From Mycolicibacterium cosmeticum (GTDB lineage: Bacteria > Actinomycetota > Actinomycetes > Mycobacteriales > Mycobacteriaceae): DNA of 64,000 nucleotides. The position numbers and the translations under genes are program-made. Positions 1 to 8,500 of this stretch are shown here, piece by piece. Where the stretch lies: NCBI RefSeq assembly GCF_000613185.1, contig NZ_CCBB010000001.1, positions 2,542,001-2,606,000 on the forward strand. Direction: 5' to 3'. The notes below the pieces were generated by a model. That model ran no database searches. It was given only the letters and a program-made list of their open reading frames with translations, and was not told the DNA's origin. Position 1 is the first letter of the stretch. Each line of letters opens with the position of its first letter.

Positions 1-1
1 G

Positions 2-394
2 ATCAAGGGCGGCATGGACACCTACGGTGTGCACGAGAACGCCATCTTCATGCCCGGTAACACCGATCCGCAGTATTCGGAGTGGATCGCCTTCTCGGGC
101 ACGTCGGTCACCCTGGACGGCGAGCAGAAGTATCTGGACTCCGACCTGGCGTACCAGCGCGCCTGTCTGCACGCCATCGACTATCTGACCAAGTTCGGCT
201 ACAGCCCCGAGCAGGCCTACCTCCTGCTCGGCTCCGCACCCATCGAGGGCCGCCTCTCCGGCGTCGTCGACATCCCGAATTCCTGTGCCACCGTGTACAT
301 TCCGACGGCCATCTTCGACTTCCCGGTCGCGCCGTCCGCGGCGGGCCCCTACCAGATCGATCCCGGAATGGGCGCACCGCACGCCAGCTTCTGA
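2..394 (+). CDS. Acetamidase/formamidase, C-terminal part (5' end outside window)
   Basis: The reading frame is open from base 2, so the start lies upstream of the window; about 130 C-terminal residues are seen. The segment MDTYGVHENAIFMPGN and the ending LSGVVDIPNSCATVYIPTAIFDF are typical of the FmdA/AmdA acetamidase-formamidase family, cytosolic enzymes that hydrolyse short aliphatic amides to acid and ammonia. A MarR regulator and an AmiC-like binding protein follow. Both kinds of gene control the inducible acetamidase of M. smegmatis, which supports the call. A strong hairpin lies just after the stop codon. Confidence 0.85.
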   Translation: MKGGMDTYGVHENAIFMPGNTDPQYSEWIAFSGTSVTLDGEQKYLDSDLAYQRACLHAIDYLTKFGYSPEQAYLLLGSAPIEGRLSGVVDIPNSCATVYIPTAIFDFPVAPSAAGPYQIDPGMGAPHASF

Positions 395-402
395 CCGGGC
401 CG

Positions 403-430
403 GGAGGGGGCCGTCAGCCCGGCCCCCTCC
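403..430. terminator. Bidirectional hairpin between convergent acetamidase and MarR genes
   Basis: A perfect 10-bp inverted repeat (403-412 with 421-430, 8-nt loop) sits between the acetamidase stop at 394 and the MarR stop at 431. It is very GC-rich and has no U-tract, as is common for mycobacterial intrinsic terminators. Confidence 0.6.
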
Positions 431-889
431 TCAGGCCGGTGCCGACGTGGGCGCCAGCTCCTCGCCCCGCAAGTGGGCCAGCATCTCCCCCAGACTCTGC
501 ACCACCCCGGCATTGCGGGTCACCAGTGCCGTCAGGTCCTCGGACTTGGCCAACCGGGCCCTGGCCCGCTGGTAGGCCGCCGCACCGCGGCGGGTCTGGA
601 ACACCAGCACCCTGCGCCGATCGGTCACATCGACCTTGCGCAGCACCAGGTTGTCCTCGACCATGCCGTCGATCAGCCGGGTGAGACTGGGACCGGGCAG
701 CAGGGTGGCCACCCCCAGCGCGGACATCGCCTTGCCCTGGCCGCCCTCGAGCGCGCTCAGCACGTGCCACTGGGCCACCGTCATCCCGTCCAGTTGGGCT
801 GCGACCGCCCGATCCAGTTCCTGCACAACGGTTTTTGCGATCCGTGCGAGTTCTTCGACGGCGGCTGGGGTGTCCGGGGTGGTGTCCAT
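431..889 (-). CDS. MarR-family transcriptional regulator (AmiA-like)
   Basis: This 152-residue protein has the MarR winged-helix layout. The central part (about residues 37-100) holds MTVAQWHVLSALEGG, LGVATLLPGPSLTRLIDGM and the wing DVTDRRRVLVFQTRRG. MarR proteins bind palindromic operators as dimers and usually repress. Its position between an acetamidase gene and a divergent AmiC-like gene matches AmiA, the MarR-type repressor of the M. smegmatis acetamidase system, so regulation of amide use is the likely role. The ATG at 889 fits the family's N-terminal length. Confidence 0.85.
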   Translation of the reverse strand: MDTTPDTPAAVEELARIAKTVVQELDRAVAAQLDGMTVAQWHVLSALEGGQGKAMSALGVATLLPGPSLTRLIDGMVEDNLVLRKVDVTDRRRVLVFQTRRGAAAYQRARARLAKSEDLTALVTRNAGVVQSLGEMLAHLRGEELAPTSAPA

Positions 890-923
890 GTTGCCCAGCA
901 GCTTACCCGGCGCCGACGGGAAG

Positions 924-944
924 TTTCAGCTGGAAAGAAATTTC
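924..944. promoter_or_regulatory. Candidate MarR operator in the MarR/AmiC divergent region
   Basis: The 161-bp region between the two divergent starts holds TTTC-AGCTG-GAAA (924-936) directly followed by the palindrome GAAATTTC (937-944). Repeated TTTC/GAAA half-sites in an otherwise GC-rich region suggest a dimeric repressor site. This is inference from position and symmetry. Confidence 0.4.
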
Positions 945-1050
945 ACGCGCCGCGGAGTATGTTGTCAACCACCGCTGCTGCGGTGCACTCACGTTAGGGG
1001 GATCCGGCGTCGTCGTCCCCACGGCAGGCCTGGGTGAGGTGTTTGACGAT

Positions 1051-2115
1051 ATGGAACACAGCCGCGATGCGGTCGATATCGCATTGGTGGTGCCCCTGAG
1101 CGGACCCGCCGGCATGTTCGGACCCTCCTGCGAGGTCAGCGCCGAATTGGCGGTGGCCGATATCAACGCCGCGGGCGGCATCCTGGACCGCCCGGTGCGG
1201 CTGCACCCGGTCGACGCGGGCGCACCACTGTCGGCGATATCGGCGCAGATGCGGCGGCTGGTCGACACGCATTCCATCGACGCCGTGGTGGGCTGGCACC
1301 TGTCCAACGCCCGCCAGGTGATCACCCCGCACACCGCGGGCCGTGTCCCGTACGTCTACACCACGTTCTACGAGGGCGGCGAGAACACCACGGGTGTCTA
1401 CATGGTGGGCGAGACACCCCAGCAACAGCTCTTCCCCGCGCTGCAGTGGCTGCGTGCCAACGAGGGGATCAGGCGCTGGTGCATCGTCGGCAACGACTAC
1501 ATCTGGCCACGCCAGACCGCCGCCGTCACCAAGGATTACATGCGCGCCAACGGATTCGACTTCGCCGGCGAGACGTTCATCCCGTTGGGCGGGCGGGATT
1601 TCCGCGCGTCGCTGGACCTCGTCAGATCCTCGAGGGCGGACGGGGTGTTGGTACTCATGGTCGGGACCGACAACGCCGCCTTCAACCGCGCTTTCGCCAG
1701 GGCCGGGCTGCACGAGAAGCAGATCCGGCTGTCGCTGATGATCGGCGAGGATGTGCTCTGCGCCAGCGGCACCGGCAGCACGCACGGCCTCTACACGGCG
1801 TGTGGCTATTTCGAGAGTCTGGTGACGCCGGAGAACATGGGTTTCGGCTCACGCTACGAGCAGTTGTTCGGCGCGACCGCACCCACGCTGAACAATATCG
1901 GCGAATCCTGCTACGAAGGCCTGCTCCTGCTGGCCGCCCTCGCGGGCGCCGCGGGCAGCCTGCAGGTGCGGGCGATCGACCGGGTCCGCTCCACGGTGTC
2001 CTATCAGGGGCCGCGGGGCGAGGTGGCGATGCGCGGTGCGCACACCCATCAGCCCGTATTTCTCGCGGACACAACCGATGTGGAGTTCCGGGTCATCGAT
2101 CAGTTGAGCGCCTGA
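1051..2115 (+). CDS. AmiC/UrtA-like amide-binding protein (Peripla_BP_6 fold), likely cytosolic sensor
   Basis: This 354-residue protein belongs to the Leu/Ile/Val-type periplasmic binding family: residues about 9-40 read VVPLSGPAGMFGPSCEVSA followed by ADINAAGGILDRPVRL. The ATG at 1051 gives a protein that begins directly at the domain and has no signal peptide or lipobox. That fits the cytosolic amide sensor AmiC rather than a transporter lipoprotein. No permease genes follow; a strong hairpin does. In Pseudomonas, AmiC releases an antiterminator on binding acetamide, and mycobacterial AmiC homologues also control acetamidase. In-frame codons run upstream to 835 but look non-coding. Confidence 0.8.
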   Translation: MEHSRDAVDIALVVPLSGPAGMFGPSCEVSAELAVADINAAGGILDRPVRLHPVDAGAPLSAISAQMRRLVDTHSIDAVVGWHLSNARQVITPHTAGRVPYVYTTFYEGGENTTGVYMVGETPQQQLFPALQWLRANEGIRRWCIVGNDYIWPRQTAAVTKDYMRANGFDFAGETFIPLGGRDFRASLDLVRSSRADGVLVLMVGTDNAAFNRAFARAGLHEKQIRLSLMIGEDVLCASGTGSTHGLYTACGYFESLVTPENMGFGSRYEQLFGATAPTLNNIGESCYEGLLLLAALAGAAGSLQVRAIDRVRSTVSYQGPRGEVAMRGAHTHQPVFLADTTDVEFRVIDQLSA

Positions 2116-2121
2116 CCGAGT

Positions 2122-2152
2122 CCCGCCGCACCGGTGGTCCCGGTGCGGCGGG
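2122..2152. terminator. Strong bidirectional hairpin between AmiC-like and NCS1 genes
   Basis: A perfect 13-bp inverted repeat (2122-2134 with 2140-2152, 5-nt loop) lies between the convergent stop codons at 2115 and 2174. It probably terminates both transcripts. Confidence 0.7.
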
Positions 2153-2173
2153 GTTCGGTTGCGGTGCGCCGGC

Positions 2174-3910
2174 TCAGGCCCGCTGACTCAGTTCGGCGCG
2201 CAGGGCATCCGAGGCCACCGACTCGGAGTGCTCGCCGTTCTTGCACATGTCGTGGCAGTCCTTGGTCAGGGTGCAGGTCAGCGATGACACCGGGCCGTGG
2301 TGGAACGGGCAGTCGTGCACCATGTCCGGCAGCTCGTAACGCTTGTTGTCGACGATGTCGAGCAGGGTTTGTCCGGCCCACAGCGGTTCCTTCTCGATCT
2401 CCTCGCGCAGCGGGTTGGGCCGGGCCAGGTAGTACTTGCCCTTGGTGGCGATGCAGATCACCGGGGACAGCACGAAGGCCAGGCTCAGGGCCAGGTACGG
2501 CGACCAGGCCGCCAGCAGTGGCCCGAAGGCGTTGAAGAAGGCCAGGATCGAGAAGAACGAGCCCACCATCATCGACACGAAGCCCACCGGGTTGATGCTG
2601 TACAAGTACGCGCGCTTGAACTCCACGTAGGGCGGGCTGAGCTTCAGCAGCGGCTTGTTGATCACCAGGTCGGCCACGATCGCGCCCACCCAGGCGATCG
2701 CCACGTTCGAGTAGAAGCCCAGAATGGTGTTGAGCACGGCGAACATGTTGCCCAGCATCAGCGACAGCGCGATGGCGATGTGCAGCGCGAGGTAGACGAC
2801 GCGGCCCGGGTGCACGTGCAGCACCCGGCTGAAGAAGTTCGACCACGACAGCGAACCCGAGTACGCATTGGTCACGTTGATCTTGACCTGGGACAGCAGC
2901 ACCATCAGCGTCGCGAGCCCCAACGCCACGGTGTCGTTGTGGATCACCGACCCGAAGCCACCGAGGAACTGTTCGATGGGTTCGGTGGCGGCGGTGAAAC
3001 CGACCTTGCCTGCGACGTAGAAGGCGAGGAACGCACCGCAGATCTGCTTGGCCGCGCCGAGGATCACCCAGCCCGGACCGGCGGCGAGCACCGCCGCCCA
3101 CCAGCGCAACGCGGGCGTTTCGGATTTCTCCGGCATGAAGCGCAGATAGTCGACCTGCTCACCGATCTGGGCGATCAGCGACAGCGCCACACCGGCACCG
3201 GCGCCCACCCCGATCGCGGTGACCCGCTCACTGCCGCCGTCGCCCGCCCAGGACAGGAAGCCGTGGAAGCCGGCCGGATCGGCCGTAGCGATGAAGGCGA
3301 TCGGCGCGACGAACAGCACCAGCCACAGCGGCTGGGTCCACACCTGGAACTTGGCCAGGGCGGTCATCCCGTAGAGCACCAACGGGATGATGATCAACGA
3401 GCCGATGATGTAACCCAGGGCCAGCGGCAGATGGAACGCCAGTTTCATCGCCTGCGCCATGATCGCCCCTTCGAGGGCGAAGAAGATGAAACAGAAACTG
3501 GCGTAGATCAGGCTGGTCAGGGTCGACCCGAAATACCCGAACCCCGCGCCCCGGGTGAGCAGGTCCATGTCGATGTTGTACTTCGCGGCGTAATAGGCGA
3601 TCGGGATGCCGGTGAGGAAGATGGTGACGGCGGCGACCAGGATCGCCACCACCGCGCTGGCCGAACCGTGGGTGACCGCGATGGAGGCGCCGATCGAATA
3701 GTCGGCCAGGTAGGCGATACCGCCGAGGGCGGCCACCGCGCAGGCCATCGGGCTCCACTTGCGGAACGATTTGGGCGCATAGCGCAGGGAAAAGTCTTCG
3801 ATGGTGTCCTGGCCGGCCCAGTTGACGAAGCGGGCCCACGGCCCGCTGCCGGGCGGCGCGGCGGTGGGATGTACCTGCACCTCGCCCACCGGTTGCTCAG
3901 ATGACGTCAT
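2174..3910 (-). CDS. NCS1-family (purine/cytosine/hydantoin-type) permease with Cys-rich tail
   Basis: This is a 578-residue integral membrane transporter with about 12 hydrophobic segments. It follows the nucleobase:cation symporter-1 pattern, with an N-terminal amphipathic stretch (FSLRYAPKSFRKWSPMACA) and helices such as IPIAYYAAKYNIDMDLLTRG. Such proteins import purines, cytosine, allantoin or hydantoins; the substrate cannot be read from sequence. The last 70 or so residues are an unusual hydrophilic tail with four closely spaced Cys and several His (DCPFHHGP, TCTLTKDCHDMC). It is divergent from amt, so a role in nitrogen supply is likely. The AGGAG just upstream supports the ATG at 3910. 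Confidence 0.8.
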   Translation of the reverse strand: MTSSEQPVGEVQVHPTAAPPGSGPWARFVNWAGQDTIEDFSLRYAPKSFRKWSPMACAVAALGGIAYLADYSIGASIAVTHGSASAVVAILVAAVTIFLTGIPIAYYAAKYNIDMDLLTRGAGFGYFGSTLTSLIYASFCFIFFALEGAIMAQAMKLAFHLPLALGYIIGSLIIIPLVLYGMTALAKFQVWTQPLWLVLFVAPIAFIATADPAGFHGFLSWAGDGGSERVTAIGVGAGAGVALSLIAQIGEQVDYLRFMPEKSETPALRWWAAVLAAGPGWVILGAAKQICGAFLAFYVAGKVGFTAATEPIEQFLGGFGSVIHNDTVALGLATLMVLLSQVKINVTNAYSGSLSWSNFFSRVLHVHPGRVVYLALHIAIALSLMLGNMFAVLNTILGFYSNVAIAWVGAIVADLVINKPLLKLSPPYVEFKRAYLYSINPVGFVSMMVGSFFSILAFFNAFGPLLAAWSPYLALSLAFVLSPVICIATKGKYYLARPNPLREEIEKEPLWAGQTLLDIVDNKRYELPDMVHDCPFHHGPVSSLTCTLTKDCHDMCKNGEHSESVASDALRAELSQRA

Positions 3911-4245
3911 GTTGTCTCCTCACCGCGTCCCGTGCGGGAGCGGCCGACTGATAAGGGATGTCGCGTTCGGACGGCGCTGGCGACGCGATGGGGTAATGCG
4001 AAGGTACTGCGGCGGAATCTGCTCCGCCGCAGGGAAACTAGCATCGTTACTTCCAAATGGCAGTACTCCAAATGGAAAGTTACGCGCCGGACACGAGGCG
4101 TTTACTTCCTGGCATGGGCGCCGGGCGGTCAGCAACCGGCAGCGGTGATTTACCCAGCGGCAACACGGCAATCCTGTCTACGTAACAGAAACATCGTCTA
4201 CTGCCAGTGATCGGCCTGGCGGCCGCGCCCCCTCAGGAGATGTAT
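3911..4245. promoter_or_regulatory. Divergent control region between NCS1 permease and amt
   Basis: This 335-bp gene-free stretch is less GC-rich than its surroundings. It holds a perfect 10-bp inverted repeat with 6-nt loop (4007-4032), a 9-bp direct repeat TCCAAATGG (4052-4060 and 4067-4075, 15-bp period), and GTTAC-N6-GACAC at 4079-4094. The last differs at one informative position from the inverted GlnR box (GTTNC-N6-GTNAC). GlnR activates amt under nitrogen limitation in mycobacteria, so this is a plausible but unproven GlnR site. Confidence 0.5.
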
Positions 4246-5505
4246 ATGGATACCGGAACCACCGCATTCATGCTCTGTTGCATCATCGGCCTCACGATGA
4301 TGATCCCCGGCCTCGCACTGTTCTACGGGGGCATGGTCTCCGTGAAGAGTTCGACCAACATGATGATGATGACCTTCGGTGCGGTCGCCATCGTCGGCGT
4401 GCTCTGGGTGCTCTTCGGCTTCTCGATGACCTTCGGCACCTCCATCGGCGATGCCGGACTGGTCGGCAGCCTCACCGAGTTCGCCGGCATGAAGGACCTG
4501 CTGCAGTCGCAGACCACCATCAACGGTTTGCCGGTGAGCCTGTTCGCGCTGTTCCAGGCGCTCTTCGCGGCCATCACCGTCGCACTGATCTCCGGCGCCG
4601 CGGCCGACCGGATGAAATTCGGCGCCTGGATGCTGTTCGCCACCCTGTGGGCGGTGCTGGTGTACTTCCCGGTCGCACACTGGGTGTTCGCCTTCGACGG
4701 CGTCGTCACCAAGGACTCGGTCGGCGGCTGGATCGCCAACAGCCTCAAGGCCATCGACTTCGCCGGTGGTACCGCCGTGCACATCAACGCCGGCGCGGCC
4801 GCGCTGGCCGTCGCGATCGTGCTCGGCAAGGCCGCCAACTGGGGCCAGCTGCGCAAACCGCACAACGTCCCGCTGACCCTGCTGGGCGCGGGGCTGCTGT
4901 GGGCCGGCTGGTATGCGTTCAACGGCGGTTCGGCGCTGGCCGCCGGCAACTCGGCCGCCATCGTCATGGTCACCACCTTCGTCGCCACCTGCGCGGCCAC
5001 GCTGGCCTGGCTGGCCGTGGAGAAGTTCAAGGACGGCCACGTCACCGGCGTCGGCGCGGCGGCCGGTGCCATCACCGGCCTGGTCGCCATCACCCCGGCG
5101 TGCGGCGCGGTCACCCCGGTGGGCGCGATCATCCTGGGCCTGGTGGCCGGGGCAATCTGCCCCTTCGCGGTCGGTCTCAAGGAGAAGTTCGGCTACGACG
5201 ACTCGCTGGACGTGGTGGGCGTGCACCTGGTCGGCGGCGTCATCGGCACCCTGATGATCGGCTTCCTCGCCAGTGACTCCATGCCGAATGCCACCAACGG
5301 CCTGTTCTACGGCGGCGGGCTCGGTCAGCTGGCCAAGCAGGCGATCGCCGCCGCGGCCGTCATGGCCTACTCCTTCGTCATCGCCTATGTCATCGCCTTC
5401 GCGATCAAGAAGACGATCGGCATCCGCATCTCGCCCGAGGAAGAGGAGAAGGGCATCGACACCCACGTCCACCGGGACGCGGCCTACGAGCTCGCGTCCG
5501 CCTGA
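4246..5505 (+). CDS. amt: Ammonium transporter (Amt/MEP/Rh family)
   Basis: The product is 419 residues with 11 predicted membrane helices, the normal Amt size. It opens with MDTGTTAFMLCCIIGLTMMI and GLALFYGGMV, the conserved first helix, and contains the FDFAGGTAVHINAG-like signature (AIDFAGGTAVHINAGAAAL) that carries the first pore His, plus DVVGVHLVGG with the second. It forms trimeric channels passing ammonium/ammonia inward and is usually gated by GlnB/GlnK. The start at 4246 is favoured because CAGGAG lies 6-7 nt upstream; a GTG at 4207 would add an untypical tail. It heads the glnT-glx nitrogen cluster. Confidence 0.95.
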   Translation: MDTGTTAFMLCCIIGLTMMIPGLALFYGGMVSVKSSTNMMMMTFGAVAIVGVLWVLFGFSMTFGTSIGDAGLVGSLTEFAGMKDLLQSQTTINGLPVSLFALFQALFAAITVALISGAAADRMKFGAWMLFATLWAVLVYFPVAHWVFAFDGVVTKDSVGGWIANSLKAIDFAGGTAVHINAGAAALAVAIVLGKAANWGQLRKPHNVPLTLLGAGLLWAGWYAFNGGSALAAGNSAAIVMVTTFVATCAATLAWLAVEKFKDGHVTGVGAAAGAITGLVAITPACGAVTPVGAIILGLVAGAICPFAVGLKEKFGYDDSLDVVGVHLVGGVIGTLMIGFLASDSMPNATNGLFYGGGLGQLAKQAIAAAAVMAYSFVIAYVIAFAIKKTIGIRISPEEEEKGIDTHVHRDAAYELASA

Positions 5506-5544
5506 CCCACACCCGCGGACGCGAGGAGCAATCAGGACCCGGCT

Positions 5545-5575
5545 CCAGCCGGCGCAGCGCCCCTGCGCCGGCTGG
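5545..5575 (+). terminator. 13-bp hairpin between amt and glnT
   Basis: Perfect arms 5545-5557 and 5563-5575 enclose a 5-nt loop. No U-tract follows, only a short T-rich stretch. It may end or attenuate the amt transcript. A -10-like TAAGAT (5612-5617) lies downstream, before the glnT ribosome site. Confidence 0.55.
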
Positions 5576-5643
5576 TCACCGGGATTTCTTTGGCCCATCG
5601 AAGTTTCACCGTAAGATACTCTGGTTCCCATTAGGAGACAGTC

Positions 5644-6948
5644 ATGCCGCCCGATCTAGCCACCCAAGCCCAGCAGTCCGGTACCACCTTCATCCTCGCC
5701 CTGTTCGTCGACCTGCGCGGAAAGCCTTGCGCCAAACTGGTTCCCGTCGAAGCCGTCGAGCAGCTGGCCACCGAGGGGGTGGGCTTCGCCGGCTATGCCG
5801 TCGGCGCCATGGGGCAACAGCCCAAGGATCCCGACCTGATGGCGCTGCCCGACCCGGCGTCGTTCACCCCGATCCCGTTCATCAAGGAGGGGCTGGCCCT
5901 GGTGCACTGCGACCCGCACGTACAGGGCGAGCCGTGGCCATACGCACCGCGCGTCATCCTCAAGGGGCTCATCCAGCAGGTCGCCGACGCCGGCTTCGAG
6001 CCCTGGGTGGGTGCGGAGGTCGAGTACTTCCTGCTGCGCCGCGAGGCCGACGGCACCCTGGTCACCGCCGACACCGCCGACACCGCAGCCCAACCCTGTT
6101 ACGACGCACGGGGTGTCACCCGGATGTATGACCACCTCACCGCGATCTCCACGGCGATGAACACCCTGGGGTGGTCCAACTACGCCAACGACCACGAGGA
6201 CGGCAACGGACAGTTCGAGCAGAACTTCCAGTTCGCCGACGCCCTCACCACGGCCGACCGCGTGATCACGCTGCGCTACCTGCTGTCGATGATCGCCGCC
6301 GAGCGCGGCATGGTCGCCACCTTCATGCCCAAACCGTTCGCCGATCGCACCGGCAACGGGCTGCACCTGCACCTGTCGCTGACCAGCGCCGGCACCCCGG
6401 TGTTCCCGGCCGAGCAGGATGCCCGGGGTCTCGGATTGTCCGAGACGGCATACGGATTCATCGGCGGCATCCTGGATCACGCCTGTGCGTTGCAGGCCGT
6501 CGTCGCGCCGACCGTCAACTCCTACAAGCGAACCGGCGCCACCAGCACCGCCTCGGGCGCATCCTGGGCGCCACGCAAACCGAGTTACGGCGGAAACGAC
6601 CGCACCCACTACATCCGGGTGCCGGACAATCAGCGCGTCGAACTGCGCGGCGGCGACGGTGCGGCCAACCCGTACCTGGCGATCGCGGCCGCCCTCGGCG
6701 CCGGCATCGACGGCATCAAGCGCAGCCTGGACCCCGGCGACGTCGGCGCCCAGGGGCCCTCGACGCTGCCGCCCACGTTGTTGCACGCCATCGACGAGCT
6801 GGAGACCGACCCGGTGATCGCCGGAGTCCTCGACACCGCGGGTACGGGCGTCGCCTCGTACTTCGCCGGGATCAAACGCGACGAGTTCTTCGCCTACCAC
6901 GGCACCGTCGCGCCGTGGGAAATCGACCAATACCTGACGGCTTTCTAG
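5644..6948 (+). CDS. glnT: Glutamine synthetase-like GlnT / gamma-glutamylmethylamide synthetase family
   Basis: This 434-residue protein has the glutamine synthetase fold: beta-grasp N-domain (about 1-100), then the catalytic domain with GAEVEYFLL (metal-binding Glu), ANDHEDGNGQFEQNF, GNGLHLHLSL and the nucleotide/Arg loop NSYKRTGA. The NDHEDGNGQFEQNF form marks the GlnT/GmaS branch rather than housekeeping GlnA. Members ligate glutamate with ammonia or, in GmaS, methylamine. It lacks the GlnA-I adenylylation loop. The ATG at 5644 has GGAGA 5 nt upstream, and glxB follows after 11 nt. Substrate (ammonia or methylamine) is undecided from sequence. Confidence 0.85.
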   Translation: MPPDLATQAQQSGTTFILALFVDLRGKPCAKLVPVEAVEQLATEGVGFAGYAVGAMGQQPKDPDLMALPDPASFTPIPFIKEGLALVHCDPHVQGEPWPYAPRVILKGLIQQVADAGFEPWVGAEVEYFLLRREADGTLVTADTADTAAQPCYDARGVTRMYDHLTAISTAMNTLGWSNYANDHEDGNGQFEQNFQFADALTTADRVITLRYLLSMIAAERGMVATFMPKPFADRTGNGLHLHLSLTSAGTPVFPAEQDARGLGLSETAYGFIGGILDHACALQAVVAPTVNSYKRTGATSTASGASWAPRKPSYGGNDRTHYIRVPDNQRVELRGGDGAANPYLAIAAALGAGIDGIKRSLDPGDVGAQGPSTLPPTLLHAIDELETDPVIAGVLDTAGTGVASYFAGIKRDEFFAYHGTVAPWEIDQYLTAF

Positions 6949-6959
6949 AAAGGACCATC

Positions 6960-7829
6960 ATGTGCGGGATCGTGGGGTTACACCTGCGCACACCGGAGCT
7001 CTACCCCCGGCTGGGCGAACTGCTCACCGGGATGCTGTGTGAGATGTCGGACCGCGGCTCGGATTCGGCCGGGGTGGCGGTGTACGGCGACCCGGTGTGG
7101 TCGCCGCCCGGCAAGGGCTGCGTCTCGGTGACCGATATCGGTGCAGCACCCGACCTCGGCCCGGATGTGGCGGTGATCGCGGTTGATTCGACCTACATCC
7201 TGACGGCCGAGGAACCATCCGAGGTGCTGCTGCACCGCGTGCGCGCCTCCTACCCGGACGCCCTGGTGGCCGGGTTCGGCGCCGACCTGGCGGTGCTCAA
7301 GGGCGTCGGTGATCCACGCGCGCTGACCGACGGCTGGGGTCTGGCCAAGGCCCAGGGCTGGCAGGGCGTCGGGCACACCCGGATGGCCACCGAATCCGCG
7401 GTCACCCCGTCGGGCTGCCATCCCTACACCGTGGGGCCGCAGCAATGCCTGGTGCACAACGGCTCGTTCGCCAACCACGCCACCATTCGCCGTGAACTCC
7501 GCAGGGCCGGAGTCGAATTCGACAGCGAGAACGACACCGAGGTGGGCGCGCGATTCGTCGCCGAACAGCTGGCGGCGGGCCGCGACGTGGAGAGCGCGCT
7601 CAAGGAGTTGTGCGCCACGTTCGACGGTTTCTACACGCTGCTGGTGTCCAACCGCGATTCCTTCGCGGTGGTACGCGATGCCATCGCGTGCAAACCGGCG
7701 GTGATCGCCGAGACACCGAACTGGGTGGCGATGGCCAGCGAGTACCGCGCGCTGGCGGGCCTGCCGGGTGTGGAGGCCGCCAAGATCTGGGAACCCGAGC
7801 CGGAGGTGGTGTACGCATGGACACGCTAG
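6960..7829 (+). CDS. glxB: Class II glutamine amidotransferase-like protein GlxB (MgsA type)
   Basis: This 289-residue protein starts MCGIVG, exposing Cys2 as the N-terminal nucleophile of class II (Ntn) amidotransferases, and contains GVGHTRMATESAV, HPYTVGPQQCLVHNGSFAN and SENDTEVGARF. It corresponds to the glutaminase domain of glutamate synthase as a separate subunit. In rhizobia it is GlxB; in methylotrophs the same subunit belongs to N-methylglutamate synthase. It should act with the next two products. It begins 11 nt after glnT and overlaps glxC by 13 nt. Confidence 0.9.
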   Translation: MCGIVGLHLRTPELYPRLGELLTGMLCEMSDRGSDSAGVAVYGDPVWSPPGKGCVSVTDIGAAPDLGPDVAVIAVDSTYILTAEEPSEVLLHRVRASYPDALVAGFGADLAVLKGVGDPRALTDGWGLAKAQGWQGVGHTRMATESAVTPSGCHPYTVGPQQCLVHNGSFANHATIRRELRRAGVEFDSENDTEVGARFVAEQLAAGRDVESALKELCATFDGFYTLLVSNRDSFAVVRDAIACKPAVIAETPNWVAMASEYRALAGLPGVEAAKIWEPEPEVVYAWTR

Positions 7830-8500
7830 TGAAGTACGACCTGGCCAGCACCAGCCTGCGGGAGGTCAACGCCGCCCTGCACAAGCCGGGTGTGACAGGT
7901 GATTTCGTCATCACCCATCCCGACGGTGCCCACAACGTCGCCGTCGGGCTCGACGCACCGATCACGGTGACCGTCGAGGGGCACGTCGGGTACTACGCCG
8001 CGGGCATGAACCAGCGCGCGTCCGTCACCATCGATGGCAACGCCGGCACCGGCGTGGCGGAGAACATGATGAGCGGCACGGTCCGCGTCGCCGGTAACGC
8101 CTCACAGTCGGCCGGGGCCACCGCCCACGGCGGCCTGCTGGTCATCGAGGGCGATGCCGCGGCCCGCTGCGGTATCTCGATGAAGGGCGTCGACATCGTG
8201 GTCGGCGGCAACATCGGCCATATGAGCGCGTTCATGGCCCAGGCCGGGCGCCTGGTGGTGCGCGGCAACGCCGGTGAAGCCCTTGGTGATTCGATCTACG
8301 AGGCGCGGCTGTACGTGCGCGGCGAGGTCGCCTCCCTCGGCGCCGACTGCGTGGCCAAACCGATGCGGCCCGAACACCACGCCGAGCTGGCCGAGCTGCT
8401 CGCCGCGGCGGGCTATGCCGATGACACCGCCGAGTACACCCGGTACGGATCGGCGCGCACCCTCTACCACTTCCACGTCGACAATGCGAGTGCCTACTGA
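7817..8500 (+). CDS. glxC: Glutamate synthase domain-3-like subunit GlxC
   Basis: This 227-residue protein consists mainly of GltB C-terminal-type beta-helix repeats. Glycine-rich rungs run from about residue 45 to 180 (GNAGTGVAENMMSGTVRVAGN, GDAAARCGISMKGVDIVVGGNIG, GNAGEALGDSIYEARLYVRG). In glutamate synthase this domain links the glutaminase and synthase sites. As a separate protein it is the middle subunit of GlxBCD/MgsABC complexes. ATG 7817 lies inside the end of glxB; the stop overlaps the next start by one base, so translation is probably coupled. Confidence 0.88.
   Translation: MDTLVKYDLASTSLREVNAALHKPGVTGDFVITHPDGAHNVAVGLDAPITVTVEGHVGYYAAGMNQRASVTIDGNAGTGVAENMMSGTVRVAGNASQSAGATAHGGLLVIEGDAAARCGISMKGVDIVVGGNIGHMSAFMAQAGRLVVRGNAGEALGDSIYEARLYVRGEVASLGADCVAKPMRPEHHAELAELLAAAGYADDTAEYTRYGSARTLYHFHVDNASAY

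Noticed and set aside
2297-3904. 535-codon frame on + strand
   Set aside because: It is antisense to the NCS1 permease, whose membrane helices are clear; long antisense frames arise from high GC at third positions.
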